From assembly GCA_031286585.1 (NCBI GenBank), contig JAITUC010000024.1, positions 372,001 to 436,000 of the forward strand: a stretch of DNA of 64,000 bases, written 5' to 3'. The notes under the pieces are model-generated. The model was not told the DNA's origin. It made no database searches and saw only the letters and a program-made list of their open reading frames with translations. Positions within the stretch are counted from its first letter, which is position 1, and every line of letters begins with the position of its first letter. Both the position numbers and the translations under genes were made by a program. Positions 9,601-20,054 of this stretch are shown here, piece after piece. Source of the DNA: Delftia acidovorans. GTDB taxonomy: Bacteria > Pseudomonadota > Gammaproteobacteria > Burkholderiales > Burkholderiaceae_C.

Positions 9601-9811
9601 GCGGCGTCGCCACCGTGGCAGCCATGGTGTCCGGGCTCGCACCCGGCAGGCTGGCGGACACCGAAATCGTCGGATAGTCCACCTGCGGCAGCGGCGCCAC
9701 CGGCAGCAGGAAATACGACACCGCCCCCGCCAGCGCCAGGCCGATGGTCATCAGCATGGTGGCAATGGGCCGGAAGATGAACGGCGCCGAGAGATTGGAC
9801 AGCTGGCTCAT
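6650..9811 (-). CDS. mdtC: RND efflux permease, MdtC-like
   Basis: Inner-membrane proton-driven drug exporter of the HAE1 RND family, 1053 residues, full length for the family. The N-terminus [18 protein letters not shown] is the first helix, periplasmic porter domains follow, and the proton-relay motif is [14 protein letters not shown]. The C-terminal half begins with a second transmembrane set and ends in a short Gly/Arg-rich tail. It resembles MdtC/MuxC, which form mixed trimers with an MdtB-type partner; that partner is the next gene upstream in the operon. A 348-bp non-coding element separates the two. Its stop overlaps a possible GTG start of the outer-membrane gene. Confidence 0.93.
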   Translation of the reverse strand: MSQLSNLSAPFIFRPIATMLMTIGLALAGAVSYFLLPVAPLPQVDYPTISVSASLPGASPDTMAATVATPLERALGAIAGVNEITSSSSLGSTRITLQFDLSRTVDSAARDVQAAINAARTLLPSGMPGNPTYRKVNPADAPIMILALTSSALTRGQMYDAASTVLAQKLSQVEGVGQAPISGGALPAVRVELDPVKLAANGVSLDQVRTAISATNANRPLGAVEREDHYWQVTANDQARVAADYAPLVLRWSNGNAIRLQDVADVTDSVQDVRNYGVANGKPAILLQIFKQPDANILEAVARVRSLLPQLKASIPEAIDLTIVSDRTPTLRASVVEVERALVIAVALVILVVFLFLRNGRATLIPAVAVPVSLAGTFGVMYLAGYTLDNLSLMALTVATGFVVDDAIVVLENVMRHMERGKTALRAALDGAREIGFTVVSMSLSLIAVFVPILFMGGIVGRFFREFAVVMSAAILISMVVSLTTTPMMCAALLRPQRAPQPGRPRNGLQRAWDRFGAWLGRAERRAMSGYRASLAWCLRHQPLVVLVLGGVVALNVHLYMAIDKGFMPSQDTGRVMGFIRADQSTSYQAMEQRLKRFLAIVQEDPAVEYVTGFTGGGQRNAANMFMSLKPLAERKVSSDEVINRLRDKLKNEPGARLFMVTQSDIRIGGRQSSGSYDYTLQADDIQDLRTWEPRIRQVLSQLPQLTDVNSDVSDFGLQTSLVIDRDAATRLGLTVAQIDGTLNNAFGQRQVGVIYNPLNQYRVVMEAAPRYLQSPETLRGFFFVNNQGVQVPLTAFARITTTNTPLAVNHDRGTPASTISFSLAEGVALSDASDAIRAAVAELGVPVSVRGSFSGTAGAFQQALSGQPLLILAAIITIYLVLGVLYESLVHPLTILSTLPSAGVGALMALMLFKTEFSLIALIGVILLIGIVKKNAIMMIDFALERQRAGHATAAQAIYRACELRLRPILMTSLAAICGALPLALGRGDGAELRQPLGIAIVGGLMLSQLLTLYTTPVVYVLLDRLRQRVMGLRGRVQGKDRGTPVPAASPQ

Positions 9812-9882
9812 GACCCAGCCCCAAAAATCCCAGGCCGAGCGAAGCGATGGCCCGTCCCCCGGCCTTCCCCCCTCTGCCCACG

Positions 9883-10022
9883 CCTGCGTTGGGCGGGATG
9901 CGGGGTGGCAAGCCTGCCGAAGGACAGGCTTGCTTCGTCATCTGACTTGCCGCAGTTGTCTGAGCGGCGCGCGAAGCGCAAAGCGAGTTCTGCGGCACAC
10001 CCCGCATCGTGCCCAACGCAGG
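9883..10022. repeat. large inverted repeat between the two RND genes
   Basis: Two 25-bp arms (9883-9907 and 9998-10022), each beginning or ending in CCTGCGTTGGGC, are inverted copies differing at two positions. They enclose about 90 bp that hold a further small inverted repeat (caagcctg / caggcttg). The arrangement can fold into a long cruciform or RNA stem. It looks like a mobile intergenic repeat of the REP/MITE kind; family membership is inferred. Confidence 0.75.
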
Positions 10023-10072
10023 TTGCCCGCAGCGAAGCGAAGGGTCGTGGGCAGTGGGGGCGCGCTTCTTTG

Positions 10073-10104
10073 CCTACTTTCTTGTCGCGCGACAAGAAAG
10101 TAGG
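10073..10104. repeat. perfect 32-bp palindrome
   Basis: CCTACTTTCTTGTCGC is followed immediately by its exact reverse complement. It sits inside the gap of the RND operon, 56 bases downstream of the mdtB-like stop. It could form a stable hairpin in the transcript and so modulate expression of the mdtC-like gene and the outer-membrane factor. Confidence 0.9.
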
Positions 10105-10159
10105 TCGGCCGCCGGGCCGAAACCCGGCCAGCGGCGCCAGCCAAAAGCGCAAGCCCTGC

Positions 10160-13100
10160 TCAAGCATGAGCCGCCCCCTCATGGCGACGATCCCGCCACC
10201 TCTGCGCCCACCCCTCAAACGTCAAATAAATCACCGGCGTAGTGAACAGAGTCAGCAACTGACTCACCAGCAAGCCCCCCACCAACGTCACCCCCAACGG
10301 ATGCCGCAACTCACTCCCCACCCCCGTCCCCAGCATCAACGGCAGTGCCCCCAGCAAAGCAGCCAGAGTCGTCATCAAGATGGGCCGGAACCGCAGCAGG
10401 CAGGCCTGGTAGATGGCCTCGCGCGGCGTATGCCCCTCCTCGCGCTGCGCCTCCAGCGCGAAGTCGATCATCATGATCGCGTTCTTCTTGACGATGCCGA
10501 TCAGCAGCACGATGCCGATGATGGCGATGATGTCCAGGTCCAGCCCCGCCAGCAGCAGGGCCAGCAGCGCGCCCACGCCGGCCGAGGGCAGCGTGGACAG
10601 GATGGTCACCGGGTGGATGGTGCTCTCGTAGAGCACGCCCAGCACGATGTACATGGTGATCACGGCCGCCAGTACCAGCAGCAGCGTGTTGGACAGCGAA
10701 GCCTGGAAGGCCAGGGCTGCGCCCTGGAAGGCGGCATCCACCGACAGCGGCATAGGGCCCTCCGTGCGCAGCTGGGCCATCAGGTCCTGCACGGCCTTGA
10801 CCGCATGGCCCAGCGACACGCCGGGCGCGGTGTTGAACGAGATGGTGGCGGCCGGCAGCTGGCCCACATGGTTCACGGCCAGGGCCATGGGCCGCTCGCT
10901 GACCGTGGCCAGGGACGACAGCGGCACGGGCGCGCCCGCGCTGGAGGCCACATAGATGGCCTGCAGCGACTCGGGCCCGATCTTGAACTGCGGCGCCACT
11001 TCCAGCACCACGCGGTACTGGTTGGACTGCGTGAAGATGGTGGAGATCAGCCGCTGGCCGAAGGCGTTGTACAGCGCCGTATCGATGGCGGCGACCGTCA
11101 CGCCCAGCCGGCTGGCCTGTGCCCGGTCGATCTGCACGAAGGCCTGCAGGCCCTGGTTCTGCAGGTCGCTGCCCACGTCCACCAGCTCGGGCAGGTCGTG
11201 CATGCGCTCGACCAGGGCCTGGGTGCTGGTGGTCAGCTGCGCCATGTCGGGCGAGGACATCAGCAGCTGGTACTGGGTGCGCGCCACGCGGTCCTCGATG
11301 GTCAGATCCTGCACGGGCTGGGCATACAGGCGTATGCCGGGCACCTGTTGCGCATCGTCGGACAGGCGGCGCAGCACGGCGGGCACGCCATCGCGCTGGC
11401 CGTGGGGCTTGAGGTCGATCAGCAGCCGGCCCGTGTTCAGCGTGGTGTTGCTGCCGTCCACGCCGATGAAGGACGAGATGCTCTGCACGGCAGGGTCCTT
11501 GAGCAGCAGCTCGGCCAGGGCCTGCTGGCGCTCGGCCATGGCAGCGAAGGAGATGGACTGGTCGGCCTCGGTCGTGGCCTGGATGGTGCCCGTGTCCTGG
11601 TCGGGGAAGAAGCCCTTGGGCACGGCAAAGTACAGCAGCACGGTCACGGCCAGCGTGGCCAGGAAGACGATCCAGGTCAGGCCCCGGCGGTCCAGCACCC
11701 AGGCCAGAATGCGGCCGTAGCCGGCAATGGTGCGGTCGAAGAAACGGCCCGTGGCGTGGTACAGGCGGCCATGCTTTTCCTCCTCGGCCCCTTCGGGCTG
11801 GTGGCGCAGCAGCCGCGCGCACAGCATGGGCGTGAGCGTCAGCGAGACCACGGCCGAGATCAGGATGGCCACCGCCATGGTGATGGCGAACTCATGGAAC
11901 AGCCGCCCCACAACATCGCCCATGAACAGCAGCGGGATCAGCACGGCGATCAGCGAAATCGTCAGCGAGATGATGGTGAAGCCGATCTGCCTGGCGCCCT
12001 TGAGAGCGGCCTGCATGGGCGGCTCGCCCTTTTCCACGAAGCGCGCGATGTTCTCGATCATCACGATGGCATCGTCCACCACGAAGCCCGTGGAGATCGT
12101 CAGCGCCATCAGCGTGAGGTTGTTGATGGAAAAACCGGCCAGGTACATCACGCCGAAGGTGCCGATCAGCGACAGCGGCACGGCAAAGCTCGGTATCAGC
12201 GTGGCCGAGGCGCTGCGCAGGAAGACGAAGATCACCGCCACCACCAGGGCGATGGCCAGCATCAGCTCCAGCTGCATGTCGTTGACCGAGGCGCGGATGG
12301 TCACCGTGCGGTCGGTCAGCACCTGCACGTCCAGCGAGGCCGGCAGCGTCTCCTTGAGCTGGGGCAGCAGCGCCTTGATGCGGTCCACCGTCTCGATCAC
12401 GTTGGCGCCGGGCTGGCGCCGGATATTGAGGATCACGCCCGCGCGCGAGCCGCCCTCGGGCGTGCCGGCCCAGGCGGCCAGGCGCGTGTTCTCCGCATCG
12501 TCCACGGTCTGGGCGATGTCGGACAGGCGCACGGGCAGGCCGTTCTTGAAGGCGATGATGAGGTTGCGGTACTCGGCAGCCGACTGCAGCTGGTCATTGG
12601 CATCGATGGTGGAGGCGCGCGCCGGGCCGTCGAAGCCGCCCTTGGCCTGCTTGACGTTGGCGGCGGCGATGGCGGTGCGCACATCGTCCAGCGTCATGCC
12701 CAGGCCGGCCAGCGCCGTCGGGTTGGCCTGGATGCGCACGGCGGGCCGGCGCCCGCCGGCAATCGCCACCAACCCCACGCCGTTGACCTGCGAGAGCTTG
12801 GGCGCCAGCCGGTTCTCCACCAGGTCATTGACGCGGATCACCGGCAGCGAGGGCGAGGTGATGGCCAGCGTGAGGATGGGCGCATCCGCCGGATTGACCT
12901 TGCTGTACAGCGGGGGCATGGGCAGGTCGCTGGGCAGCAGGTTGGCGCCCGCGTTGATGGCGGCCTGCACCTGCTGCTCGGCCACGTCCATGGCCATGTC
13001 CAGCGCAAAGCGCAGCGTGATCACCGAGGCGCCGCCCGAGCTGGTGGACGACATCTGCGACAGCCCCGGCATCTGGCCGAGCTGGCGCTCCAGCGGCGCC

Positions 13101-13291
13101 GTGACGTTGGAGGTCATCACATCGGGGCTGGCACCGGGGTACAGCGTGGTGACCTGGATGGTGGGGTAGTCCACCTCGGGCAGGGCCGAGATCGGCAGCA
13201 GCCGGTAGGCCAGCAGGCCGGCGATCAGCACCGCCACCATCAGCAGCGAGGTGGCGACGGGTCGCAGGATGAAGATGCGGGAAAGATTCAT
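10160..13291 (-). CDS. mdtB: RND efflux permease, MdtB-like
   Basis: Inner-membrane RND drug/proton antiporter of 1043 residues. It has the expected [19 protein letters not shown] first helix, a porter domain starting [13 protein letters not shown], the proton-relay motif [14 protein letters not shown], and the second-half transmembrane set with [19 protein letters not shown]. Homology to MdtB/MuxB and the order fusion protein, pump, pump, outer-membrane channel match the mdtABC arrangement. It starts 46 bases after the fusion-protein stop. Substrates of related systems include bile salts, novobiocin and beta-lactams; the substrate here is unknown. Confidence 0.93.
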   Translation of the reverse strand: MNLSRIFILRPVATSLLMVAVLIAGLLAYRLLPISALPEVDYPTIQVTTLYPGASPDVMTSNVTAPLERQLGQMPGLSQMSSTSSGGASVITLRFALDMAMDVAEQQVQAAINAGANLLPSDLPMPPLYSKVNPADAPILTLAITSPSLPVIRVNDLVENRLAPKLSQVNGVGLVAIAGGRRPAVRIQANPTALAGLGMTLDDVRTAIAAANVKQAKGGFDGPARASTIDANDQLQSAAEYRNLIIAFKNGLPVRLSDIAQTVDDAENTRLAAWAGTPEGGSRAGVILNIRRQPGANVIETVDRIKALLPQLKETLPASLDVQVLTDRTVTIRASVNDMQLELMLAIALVVAVIFVFLRSASATLIPSFAVPLSLIGTFGVMYLAGFSINNLTLMALTISTGFVVDDAIVMIENIARFVEKGEPPMQAALKGARQIGFTIISLTISLIAVLIPLLFMGDVVGRLFHEFAITMAVAILISAVVSLTLTPMLCARLLRHQPEGAEEEKHGRLYHATGRFFDRTIAGYGRILAWVLDRRGLTWIVFLATLAVTVLLYFAVPKGFFPDQDTGTIQATTEADQSISFAAMAERQQALAELLLKDPAVQSISSFIGVDGSNTTLNTGRLLIDLKPHGQRDGVPAVLRRLSDDAQQVPGIRLYAQPVQDLTIEDRVARTQYQLLMSSPDMAQLTTSTQALVERMHDLPELVDVGSDLQNQGLQAFVQIDRAQASRLGVTVAAIDTALYNAFGQRLISTIFTQSNQYRVVLEVAPQFKIGPESLQAIYVASSAGAPVPLSSLATVSERPMALAVNHVGQLPAATISFNTAPGVSLGHAVKAVQDLMAQLRTEGPMPLSVDAAFQGAALAFQASLSNTLLLVLAAVITMYIVLGVLYESTIHPVTILSTLPSAGVGALLALLLAGLDLDIIAIIGIVLLIGIVKKNAIMMIDFALEAQREEGHTPREAIYQACLLRFRPILMTTLAALLGALPLMLGTGVGSELRHPLGVTLVGGLLVSQLLTLFTTPVIYLTFEGWAQRWRDRRHEGAAHA

Positions 13292-13337
13292 GGGGCCGCC
13301 TGGAAGGGCTTGCAGTCTTCAGGTGCCGGGGCGCTGC

Positions 13338-14912
13338 TCAGCGCCCGGCCGGAGCGGGAGCCGCCGGAGCAGCAGGCGCAGAGGGCGCGGCAGGCGCCGG
13401 GCCGGGCGAAGGCTGGGGAGATCCGGGCGACGGTGCCGGCGACTGGCCTGCGGGCGCGGAGCCTTCGGCCGCCGGCGCGGACCCGTTGCCGCCGTTGCGC
13501 TGCCCACCGCGCTCTGCCCGCAGCTTCTGCAGATAGGCCTTGCGTTCGTCGGGATTCATGGTCGCCAGCTTGGCGCGCACATCGGGTGGCAGGTTGCGCA
13601 TGCCGCGCGGCTGGCTGGAGGCATCCTGCACGGCCTGGTCCACCTTCTGCACCTTGTCGGCCTCGATCACCGTGACCTTGGCGCCTTCGCGCAGGCGGTC
13701 AATGCCATCGACCACCACCTGCTCGCCGGGCTTGAGCTCGCCCTTCACGCTCACCCGGTCGCCATCGGTCACGCCCACGGCGATGCGCCGCTGCGTCACC
13801 GTGCCATCCTCCTGGACCAGGTAGACGTAGTTGTTCTGCACGGCCGTGGTGGGCACGGTCAGCGCCTGCTCCAGCCGGTCCACTTCCAGCTTGACGTTGA
13901 CGAACTGGTTGGCGAACAGCCGGCCCTCGGCATTGTCGAAGGCGGCCTTGGCCTTGATGGTGCCCGTGGCAATGTCGATGCTGTTGTCCACCGCATTGAG
14001 GCGGCCGCGCCCCAGGAGCTGCTTCAGGTCACGGTCCCACAGCTCCACGGGCAGTTCGCGCCCCTCGGCCAGGCGCCGCGCCAGCGTGCCCACATGGGCC
14101 TCGGGCACGGAGAACACCGCGTCGATGGGCTTGACCTGGGTGATGGTGACGATGCCGTTGGCGTCCGAAGGGTTGACCACATTGCCCCGGTCGGCCTGGC
14201 GCAGTCCCAGCCGGCCCGCGATGGGCGCCGTGATGCGCGTGTAGCTCAGCTGCAGCCTGGCCGCATCGGCCTGGGCCTGGTCGGCGGCCACCGTGCCCTG
14301 GTACTGGCGCACCAGCGCAGCCTGGGTATCGACCTGCTGGCCGGCAATGGAATCCTGGGCCTGCAGCTCCTTGTAGCGCTGCAGGTCCAGCTGGGCGTTC
14401 TTGAGCAGCGCCTGGTCGCGCTGCAGGGTGCCCTGGATCTGGTTGAAGCTGGCCTGGAAGCTGCGCGGATCGATCTCGGCCAGCAGCTGGCCGGCCTTGA
14501 CCTCGTCGCCTTCCTTGAAATGCAGGCGCAGCAACTCGCCCGACACCTTGGCGCGCACCACGGCCGTGGCGCGCGGGTTCATGGTGCCGATGGCGCTGAT
14601 CAGCACGCGCATGTCGCGCCGCTCCACCACGCCCACGGACACCGGCTGCGCCTGGGCACCCATCGCGCCCCCAGGGCCACCGGGGCCGCCCGGGCCCCGA
14701 CGGCCGCCGCCGGCACGCGCGCCGCCCTGCGCGGGAGCGCCGGCCGAAGCCTGCTCGCCCTGCGCGGGCGCCCGCTTGTTCCACCACCACAGCCCCCCCC
14801 CCGCCACCAAGGCCAGTGCCACCACGCCCCACATCAGGGCGGGCCGTACCCGGCCACGCTGGCGTACGCCGTGGGCATCTGCAACAAAGGGGCTGCTTGA
14901 CAGGCGTTTCAT
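13338..14912 (-). CDS. mdtA: RND periplasmic adaptor (membrane-fusion protein), MdtA-like
   Basis: Periplasmic adaptor that links the RND pumps to the outer-membrane channel, 524 residues. One N-terminal membrane anchor (about residues 25-42) is followed by a Gly/Ala-rich linker, the barrel-sandwich hybrid (RAKVSGELLRLHFKEGDEV), an alpha-hairpin with coiled-coil potential (residues 150-200), the beta-barrel and the membrane-proximal domain (LKPGEQVVVDGIDRL). Unlike E. coli MdtA it has a long extra C-terminus: a charged segment (DVRAKLATMNPDERKAYL) and then roughly 60 residues of Ala/Pro/Gly/Ser. It is first in the operon, and an array of 11-bp direct repeats lies about 120-155 bases upstream. 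Confidence 0.92.
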   Translation of the reverse strand: MKRLSSSPFVADAHGVRQRGRVRPALMWGVVALALVAGGGLWWWNKRAPAQGEQASAGAPAQGGARAGGGRRGPGGPGGPGGAMGAQAQPVSVGVVERRDMRVLISAIGTMNPRATAVVRAKVSGELLRLHFKEGDEVKAGQLLAEIDPRSFQASFNQIQGTLQRDQALLKNAQLDLQRYKELQAQDSIAGQQVDTQAALVRQYQGTVAADQAQADAARLQLSYTRITAPIAGRLGLRQADRGNVVNPSDANGIVTITQVKPIDAVFSVPEAHVGTLARRLAEGRELPVELWDRDLKQLLGRGRLNAVDNSIDIATGTIKAKAAFDNAEGRLFANQFVNVKLEVDRLEQALTVPTTAVQNNYVYLVQEDGTVTQRRIAVGVTDGDRVSVKGELKPGEQVVVDGIDRLREGAKVTVIEADKVQKVDQAVQDASSQPRGMRNLPPDVRAKLATMNPDERKAYLQKLRAERGGQRNGGNGSAPAAEGSAPAGQSPAPSPGSPQPSPGPAPAAPSAPAAPAAPAPAGR

Positions 14913-15337
14913 GGTCGCTGGCACAAATTCGTGGGAGGAAGCCGTATACCCGGCCCCAAAGCAGGGCACGGCGGCGGATGCGGCTATGGTAGCCAGTCCC
15001 ACGCTCTCCAAAACGAGGCAGAACGCCGTTTTACGCAGGCCTTACCCCCGCTTTACCCCGGCTTTACCCGCTCTGGCATCGTCGTTTTTGGGCCCGCCCG
15101 GAGGCTTGTCCGCAGGGCTGCAGACAGGGCATGGCGCTCAAAACACTGTTGACCCAGGCACGGCCAATGCGGGGCACATCGGCCAAAAAATCCATTGAAA
15201 ACAAGGCATTGCAACGCCACCCGGCGCGGGCTGCGCTTCGCCCCCCGTTGGACTGCCTCCCGCGCTTGTGGCTACGATGCGCGGCCGCCGGCCTGCAAGC
15301 GCAGGCCGCCATCCACCCGTGCCAGAGGAATACCGCC
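14913..15337. other. intergenic region between mdtA-like and NTF2-like genes
   Basis: A 425-bp divergent intergenic region without a convincing gene. It contains the four phased TTTAC/CTTAC repeats described separately. The rest, including the part near the NTF2-like gene, shows no clear motif to me. Confidence 0.55.
15030..15067. promoter_or_regulatory. four direct repeats with 11-bp period (CpxR/OmpR-type site candidate)
   Basis: On the plus strand, TTTAC (15030), CTTAC (15041), TTTAC (15052) and TTTAC (15063) are spaced exactly 11 bp apart. Read towards mdtA they are GTAAA-N6-GTAAA-N6-GTAAG-N6-GTAAA, which resembles the direct-repeat sites of OmpR-family response regulators (CpxR: GTAAA-N5-GTAAA). 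The site probably controls the efflux operon; no OmpR-type regulator gene is in the window. Confidence 0.6.
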
Positions 15338-15724
15338 ATGCCGACCGACACCCCACGCCTGACCGACCACCCCGAAGAAGCCGCCGTGCGCGTGCCGCTG
15401 GAGCTGTACATGCGCGGCCATGCCGAGGACAACAGCGCCCACATGCGCGCCGCCTTCATGCCCACCGCCCGCATCGAAAGCGTGCGCGAAGGCCCGCTGA
15501 CCTCCTGGGACATCGACACCTACTGCGCCCGCTTCAAGGGCCAGCCCGCCGCCGACGAGGCCACGCGCCGCCGCAGCATCGACGCCATCGACATAGCCGG
15601 CACGGCGGCCAGCGCCAGGATCACCCTGGTGCACGGCGCCATCACCTTCATCGACTACTTCGTGCTGCTCAAGACCGAGGACGGCTGGAAGATTGCCAAC
15701 AAGGCCTTCCATGCGGTGGTCTAA
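15338..15724 (+). CDS. NTF2-like (lumazine-binding-like) protein
   Basis: A 128-residue soluble protein of the NTF2/SnoaL-like superfamily, lumazine-binding-like branch. Supporting features are the N-terminal helix EEAAVRVPLELYMRGHAEDN, HMRAAFMPTARIESVREG in the middle, and the C-terminal strand-turn-strand TFIDYFVLLKTEDGWKIANK, ending HAVV as in many members. AGAGGAA precedes the ATG at 15338. Such proteins may be enzymes or ligand carriers; no catalytic residue identifies a reaction here. Its stop overlaps that of the convergent xdhC-like gene by four bases. Confidence 0.82.
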   Translation: MPTDTPRLTDHPEEAAVRVPLELYMRGHAEDNSAHMRAAFMPTARIESVREGPLTSWDIDTYCARFKGQPAADEATRRRSIDAIDIAGTAASARITLVHGAITFIDYFVLLKTEDGWKIANKAFHAVV

Positions 15725-16791
15725 CCCACGCCGCACACCAGGGGCGTGATGCCCCCGACGCCGTCATCCTCCAGCGGCTGCGGGGGCTGGGCGGCGGCGA
15801 GCTTGCCTTCTTCCACGGTCATGCCGCGCGGCAGGGCCACGCCGTTCTTGGCGGCCAGGACTTCGGCCATGATGCTGACGGCGATTTCGGGCGGGGTCTT
15901 GCTGCCTATGTACAGGCCGATGGGGCCGCGCAGGCGTGCCAGTTGCGCGTCGCCCAGGCCGAAGTGCTCGCTCAGGCGCTGCAGGCGCAGCGCGGTGTTG
16001 CGGCGCGAGCCGATGGCGCCGACGTAGAAGGCCGGGGATTCCAGGGCTTCCATGAGGGCCAGGTCGTCGAGCTTGGGGTCGTGCGTGAGGCCGATGATGC
16101 AGGTGCGCGCATCGGCGCGCATGGTGCGCACGAGGTCATCGGGCATCTCGCGCGACAGCTGCACGCCGGCCACGCTCCAGTGGCGGCTGTATTCCTCGCG
16201 CGGGTCGCAGACGGTGACCGAGAAGCCGTTGAACAGCGCCATGGTGGCCAGGTATTCGGACAGCTGGCCTGCGCCGATGAGCAGCATGCGGTACTCGGGG
16301 CCGAAGCTGTTGGCGACCTGCTGCCCGGCATGCACCAGCGGCTCGGGCGCGTCGCTGACCTGCTGGGCGACCTGGCCGGTGGCCTTGTCCACGGTGCGCC
16401 GCACCATGCGGCCCTCGTCCAGCCATTGCACGAGTTGCTGCAGGGCGGCGGGCTCGGGGTTGAATTCCAGCAGCAGCTCCAGCGTGCCGCCGCAGGGCAG
16501 GCCGAAGCGGTGGGCCTCGTCGGCGCTGACGCCGTAGCGCAGCAGCCGGGGCGCGCCGTCGCGCAGGGCGTCGGCATCGGAGGCGTGGCTGTAGCGGGCG
16601 ATCAGGTCGTCCTCGATGCAGCCGCCGGACACGGAGCCCACCACGGCGCCCGACGCGCCCAGCGCCATGATGGAGCCTACGGGCCGGGGCGACGAGCCCC
16701 AGGTGCGCACCACCGTGGCCAGCAGCGCGCGCTCGCCCTGAGCGCGCCATTGCGCGAGGTGGCGCAGAACATGAACATCCAGGTTTTCCAT
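15721..16791 (-). CDS. XdhC/CoxI family maturation protein
   Basis: A 356-residue protein of the XdhC/CoxI family, which binds molybdenum cofactor and helps its sulfuration and insertion into xanthine-dehydrogenase-type enzymes. The N-terminal XdhC domain shows WGSSPRPVGSIMAL and VGSVSGGCIEDDL; the C-terminal Rossmann-like domain includes MLLIGAGQLSEYLATMA and FYVGAIGSRRNT. The ATG at 16791 begins MENLDVHVL, matching the usual family start. It is the last gene of the cox-like cluster, fitting a role in maturing the coxSLM enzyme. Confidence 0.9.
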   Translation of the reverse strand: MENLDVHVLRHLAQWRAQGERALLATVVRTWGSSPRPVGSIMALGASGAVVGSVSGGCIEDDLIARYSHASDADALRDGAPRLLRYGVSADEAHRFGLPCGGTLELLLEFNPEPAALQQLVQWLDEGRMVRRTVDKATGQVAQQVSDAPEPLVHAGQQVANSFGPEYRMLLIGAGQLSEYLATMALFNGFSVTVCDPREEYSRHWSVAGVQLSREMPDDLVRTMRADARTCIIGLTHDPKLDDLALMEALESPAFYVGAIGSRRNTALRLQRLSEHFGLGDAQLARLRGPIGLYIGSKTPPEIAVSIMAEVLAAKNGVALPRGMTVEEGKLAAAQPPQPLEDDGVGGITPLVCGVG

Positions 16792-16920
16792 TGCAAATCT
16801 CCACGCCGGCACCTGGCTTGCCTGTGCAGCTGGGCGCCTGGCGTTTTTCGGCGGCTATTGTGCGGCGCCAGCGCGCATCGTTCAGGGTGGGGGCAGAAAG
16901 CCGTGGGTCGGCGCAAGGAC

Positions 16921-17652
16921 TCAGTAACGCGAGAGCAGCCAGCCAGCCCCAAGCACGACGACGATGGCCAGGCCCCAGCACCACAGCGGGATGGCGCGGC
17001 GCGAGCGTTCCTCGGCCTCGGTGGCCGGTGCGGCATCCAGCGGCGTGGCCACGCCGGCCGCGGCGTCGTGCTCCCAGGCCTGGGCATCCACGGTGGGTTC
17101 GATGTGGCCGGCCTCGTCGGCCAGGCCGGAGGGCACGCGGGACAGGCCGGCGGCACCATCTGCGTCGCCTGCAGCGGCTGCAGCACGCGGATGGCGCTGC
17201 TGCATCAGCGCGTCGAAGCGCGCGAAGAAGTCGTCGGCCATGTTGCGCGCGGCGCCGTCGATCAGCCGCTGGCCTAGCTGGGCGATCTTGCCGCCGACCT
17301 GGGCCTGCACGCTGTAGCGGAGCAGGCAGCACGGCTGGCCCGAGGCGTCATCGGGCTCGGGGGTGAGGGTGACGTCGGCCTCGCCCTTGCCGAAGCCGGC
17401 CACGCCGCCCTGGCCTTCAAACGCGATGCGGTAGCGCTCGGGGGGCGTGATGTCGGACAGCGTGACCTTGCCGCTGAACTTGGCCGATACCGGCCCCACC
17501 TTGACCGCCATGCCCACGGCGTACTGGTTCTCGCCCTGGGGTTCGAAGCGGTCGCAGCCGGCCAGGCAGGCCTTGAGCGTCTCGGGATCGTTGAGCGCCT
17601 CCCAGGCCTGCTGCTGGCTGACGGCGAGGGAGCGGCTGGCTTGCATTTCCAT
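16921..17652 (-). CDS. coxG: CoxG family SRPBCC protein with C-terminal membrane anchor
   Basis: CO dehydrogenase subunit G-type protein of 243 residues. Residues 1-150 form an SRPBCC domain (LAVSQQQAWEALNDPETLK, then CLAGCDRFEPQGENQYAVGM). An Ala/Asp-rich linker of about 60 residues and a single C-terminal membrane helix (LWCWGLAIVVVLGAGWLLS) follow. In Oligotropha-type systems CoxG is thought to recruit the molybdenum enzyme to the membrane, and this anchor fits that. AAGGAA precedes the ATG. It lies 38 bases after the coxE-like gene and before the xdhC-like gene. Confidence 0.88.
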   Translation of the reverse strand: MEMQASRSLAVSQQQAWEALNDPETLKACLAGCDRFEPQGENQYAVGMAVKVGPVSAKFSGKVTLSDITPPERYRIAFEGQGGVAGFGKGEADVTLTPEPDDASGQPCCLLRYSVQAQVGGKIAQLGQRLIDGAARNMADDFFARFDALMQQRHPRAAAAAGDADGAAGLSRVPSGLADEAGHIEPTVDAQAWEHDAAAGVATPLDAAPATEAEERSRRAIPLWCWGLAIVVVLGAGWLLSRY

Positions 17653-17690
17653 GGCAATTCCTTTCTGCGATGGGGGCGGCCACAAGGGAC

Positions 17691-18925
17691 TCAGCGGCCT
17701 GGCGATGCCAGCAGCCGCGCCAGGTGGCCGGCCAGCTGCTGCAGCGATTCCAGGTTGTGTACCGCAAGCATGGCATGGGCATGACGATGCAGCACGGCCG
17801 CCCCCTGGGCCAGTGGGGCATACCCGTCAAAGCGCAGCAGAGGGTTGAGCCACAGCAGGCGCGCGCTGTGGCGGCGCAGCCAGGCCAGTTCGCGGTCCAG
17901 CTCGGCCGCATCGCCCGTGTCCAGGCCGTCGCTGATGATGAGCACCAGGGTGCGCCGGCCCACCAGGGCTGGAGCCCGGTGGCGTGCATGCAGGCGGCGC
18001 AACTCGCCCAGGCTGCTGCCCAGGCGCGTGCCGCCGCCAAAATCCGCTATGACGGCGTTGGCGCGCTCCAGCATGGCGTCCGTATCGGGCTCGGCAAAGG
18101 CCGGGCCGAGGTCGCGCAGCTCAGTGCCGAAACTGAAGACCTGGCGGCGCAGGCCCGGATGGCGCCGCGTGCTGCTGGCCGCATGCAGGAAGGCCAGCAG
18201 CAGCCGCGCATAGCGCTCCATGGAGCCCGAGACATCGACCAGCGCCAGCCAGGGCAGCGGCAGGCGCCGGCGTTCGCGCCGCAGCAGTTGCAGCATTTCG
18301 CCGCCATGGTGCGATGCCGCACGCAGGCTGGCAGCCCAGTCGGGCACCGCGCCGCGCTGGCCCGTGCGCGTGCGGCGGCTGCGGTAGCGGGGCAAGGGAA
18401 GGGCGATGTCCCTGGCCAGGCGCTGTACCAGCAGGTATTCGCTGGCACTGAGCTGGTTGAAGTCGGCATGGCGCAGGCGGTGGCGCTCGCTGGCCGTCAT
18501 GGCGGCGTCCAGCTTCAGCTCTTCATCGACAGCCGCCCTGCCCTCGCCTGCCTGGCGGGGCGACAGCGCTTCCTGCACGCGCGGGCGGTGGCGTGGGGCG
18601 GAGGGCCGGGGCGCCTGCGGCAGCAACTGGGCCAGCAGTTGCCGGGCCACATCGGGATTGCGGAAGTAGGCACCGAACAGTTCACGGAACACGGCGCGGT
18701 CCTGGGCGTTACTCACCAGGACGGCCTCCAGCGCGGCGGCCATGTCCTCGCGCGCCAGGCCGACCAGGGACAGGGCCTGCTGGGCCAGCGCCATGCGCCC
18801 GCCATCCACGGGCACGCCCGCACGGCGCAGCGCGCGGGCAAAGCCGACCAGGTTGCCTGCCAGCTTGCCGCTGCGCGCATCGCCCAGCCAGCTGGCGCGC
18901 TCGCCCGCGGCGGCGGCACCGGCCG

Positions 18926-18929
<4 letters not shown>
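17691..18929 (-). CDS. coxE: CoxE-like VWA-domain protein
   Basis: A 412-residue protein with an N-terminal helical region and a C-terminal von Willebrand A domain. The metal-ion-dependent adhesion motif DVSGSME is intact, and ISDGLDTGD follows. In cox clusters, CoxE works with the AAA+ protein CoxD to mature the metal centre of the enzyme. The start is a GTG whose last bases overlap the stop of the coxD-like gene (GTGA), so translation is probably coupled. Cytoplasmic. Confidence 0.9.
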
Positions 18930-19867
<938 letters not shown>

Positions 19868-19936
19868 TCAGTCCTTATCCAATCGTCATGGAACTGCGCT
19901 TCGTCTGCGCTGCGCAAAACTGGCGCAATCCAACTC

Positions 19937-20046
19937 AGGGACACCGAGGAAGGGCCTACGCCGGCCGCGCCGCCCCGCACCGAGGGTGTCGCCGGCTGCC
20001 CGTATGCCCCCCTTCCAGGGGGAAGGCGCGAAGCGACTCAGGGGGT
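19937..20046. repeat. dispersed intergenic repeat, copy 1
   Basis: Shares with 32640-32736 the blocks AGGGACACCGAG, CGAGGGTGTCG and an exact 30-bp match starting AGGGGGAAGGCGCGAAGCG (20017-20046). It lies between the coxM-like and coxD-like genes and contains small inverted repeats (GACACC/GGTGTC, CCTTCC/GGAAGG). The two copies are evidence of a repeat family. Confidence 0.8.
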
Positions 20047-20054
20047 CACCATAG

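Noticed and set aside
6956..13675. 2239-codon open frame on the plus strand
   Set aside because: It runs antisense to the two RND pump genes and is His/Gln/Arg-rich with no domain; high GC content keeps the antisense frame open.
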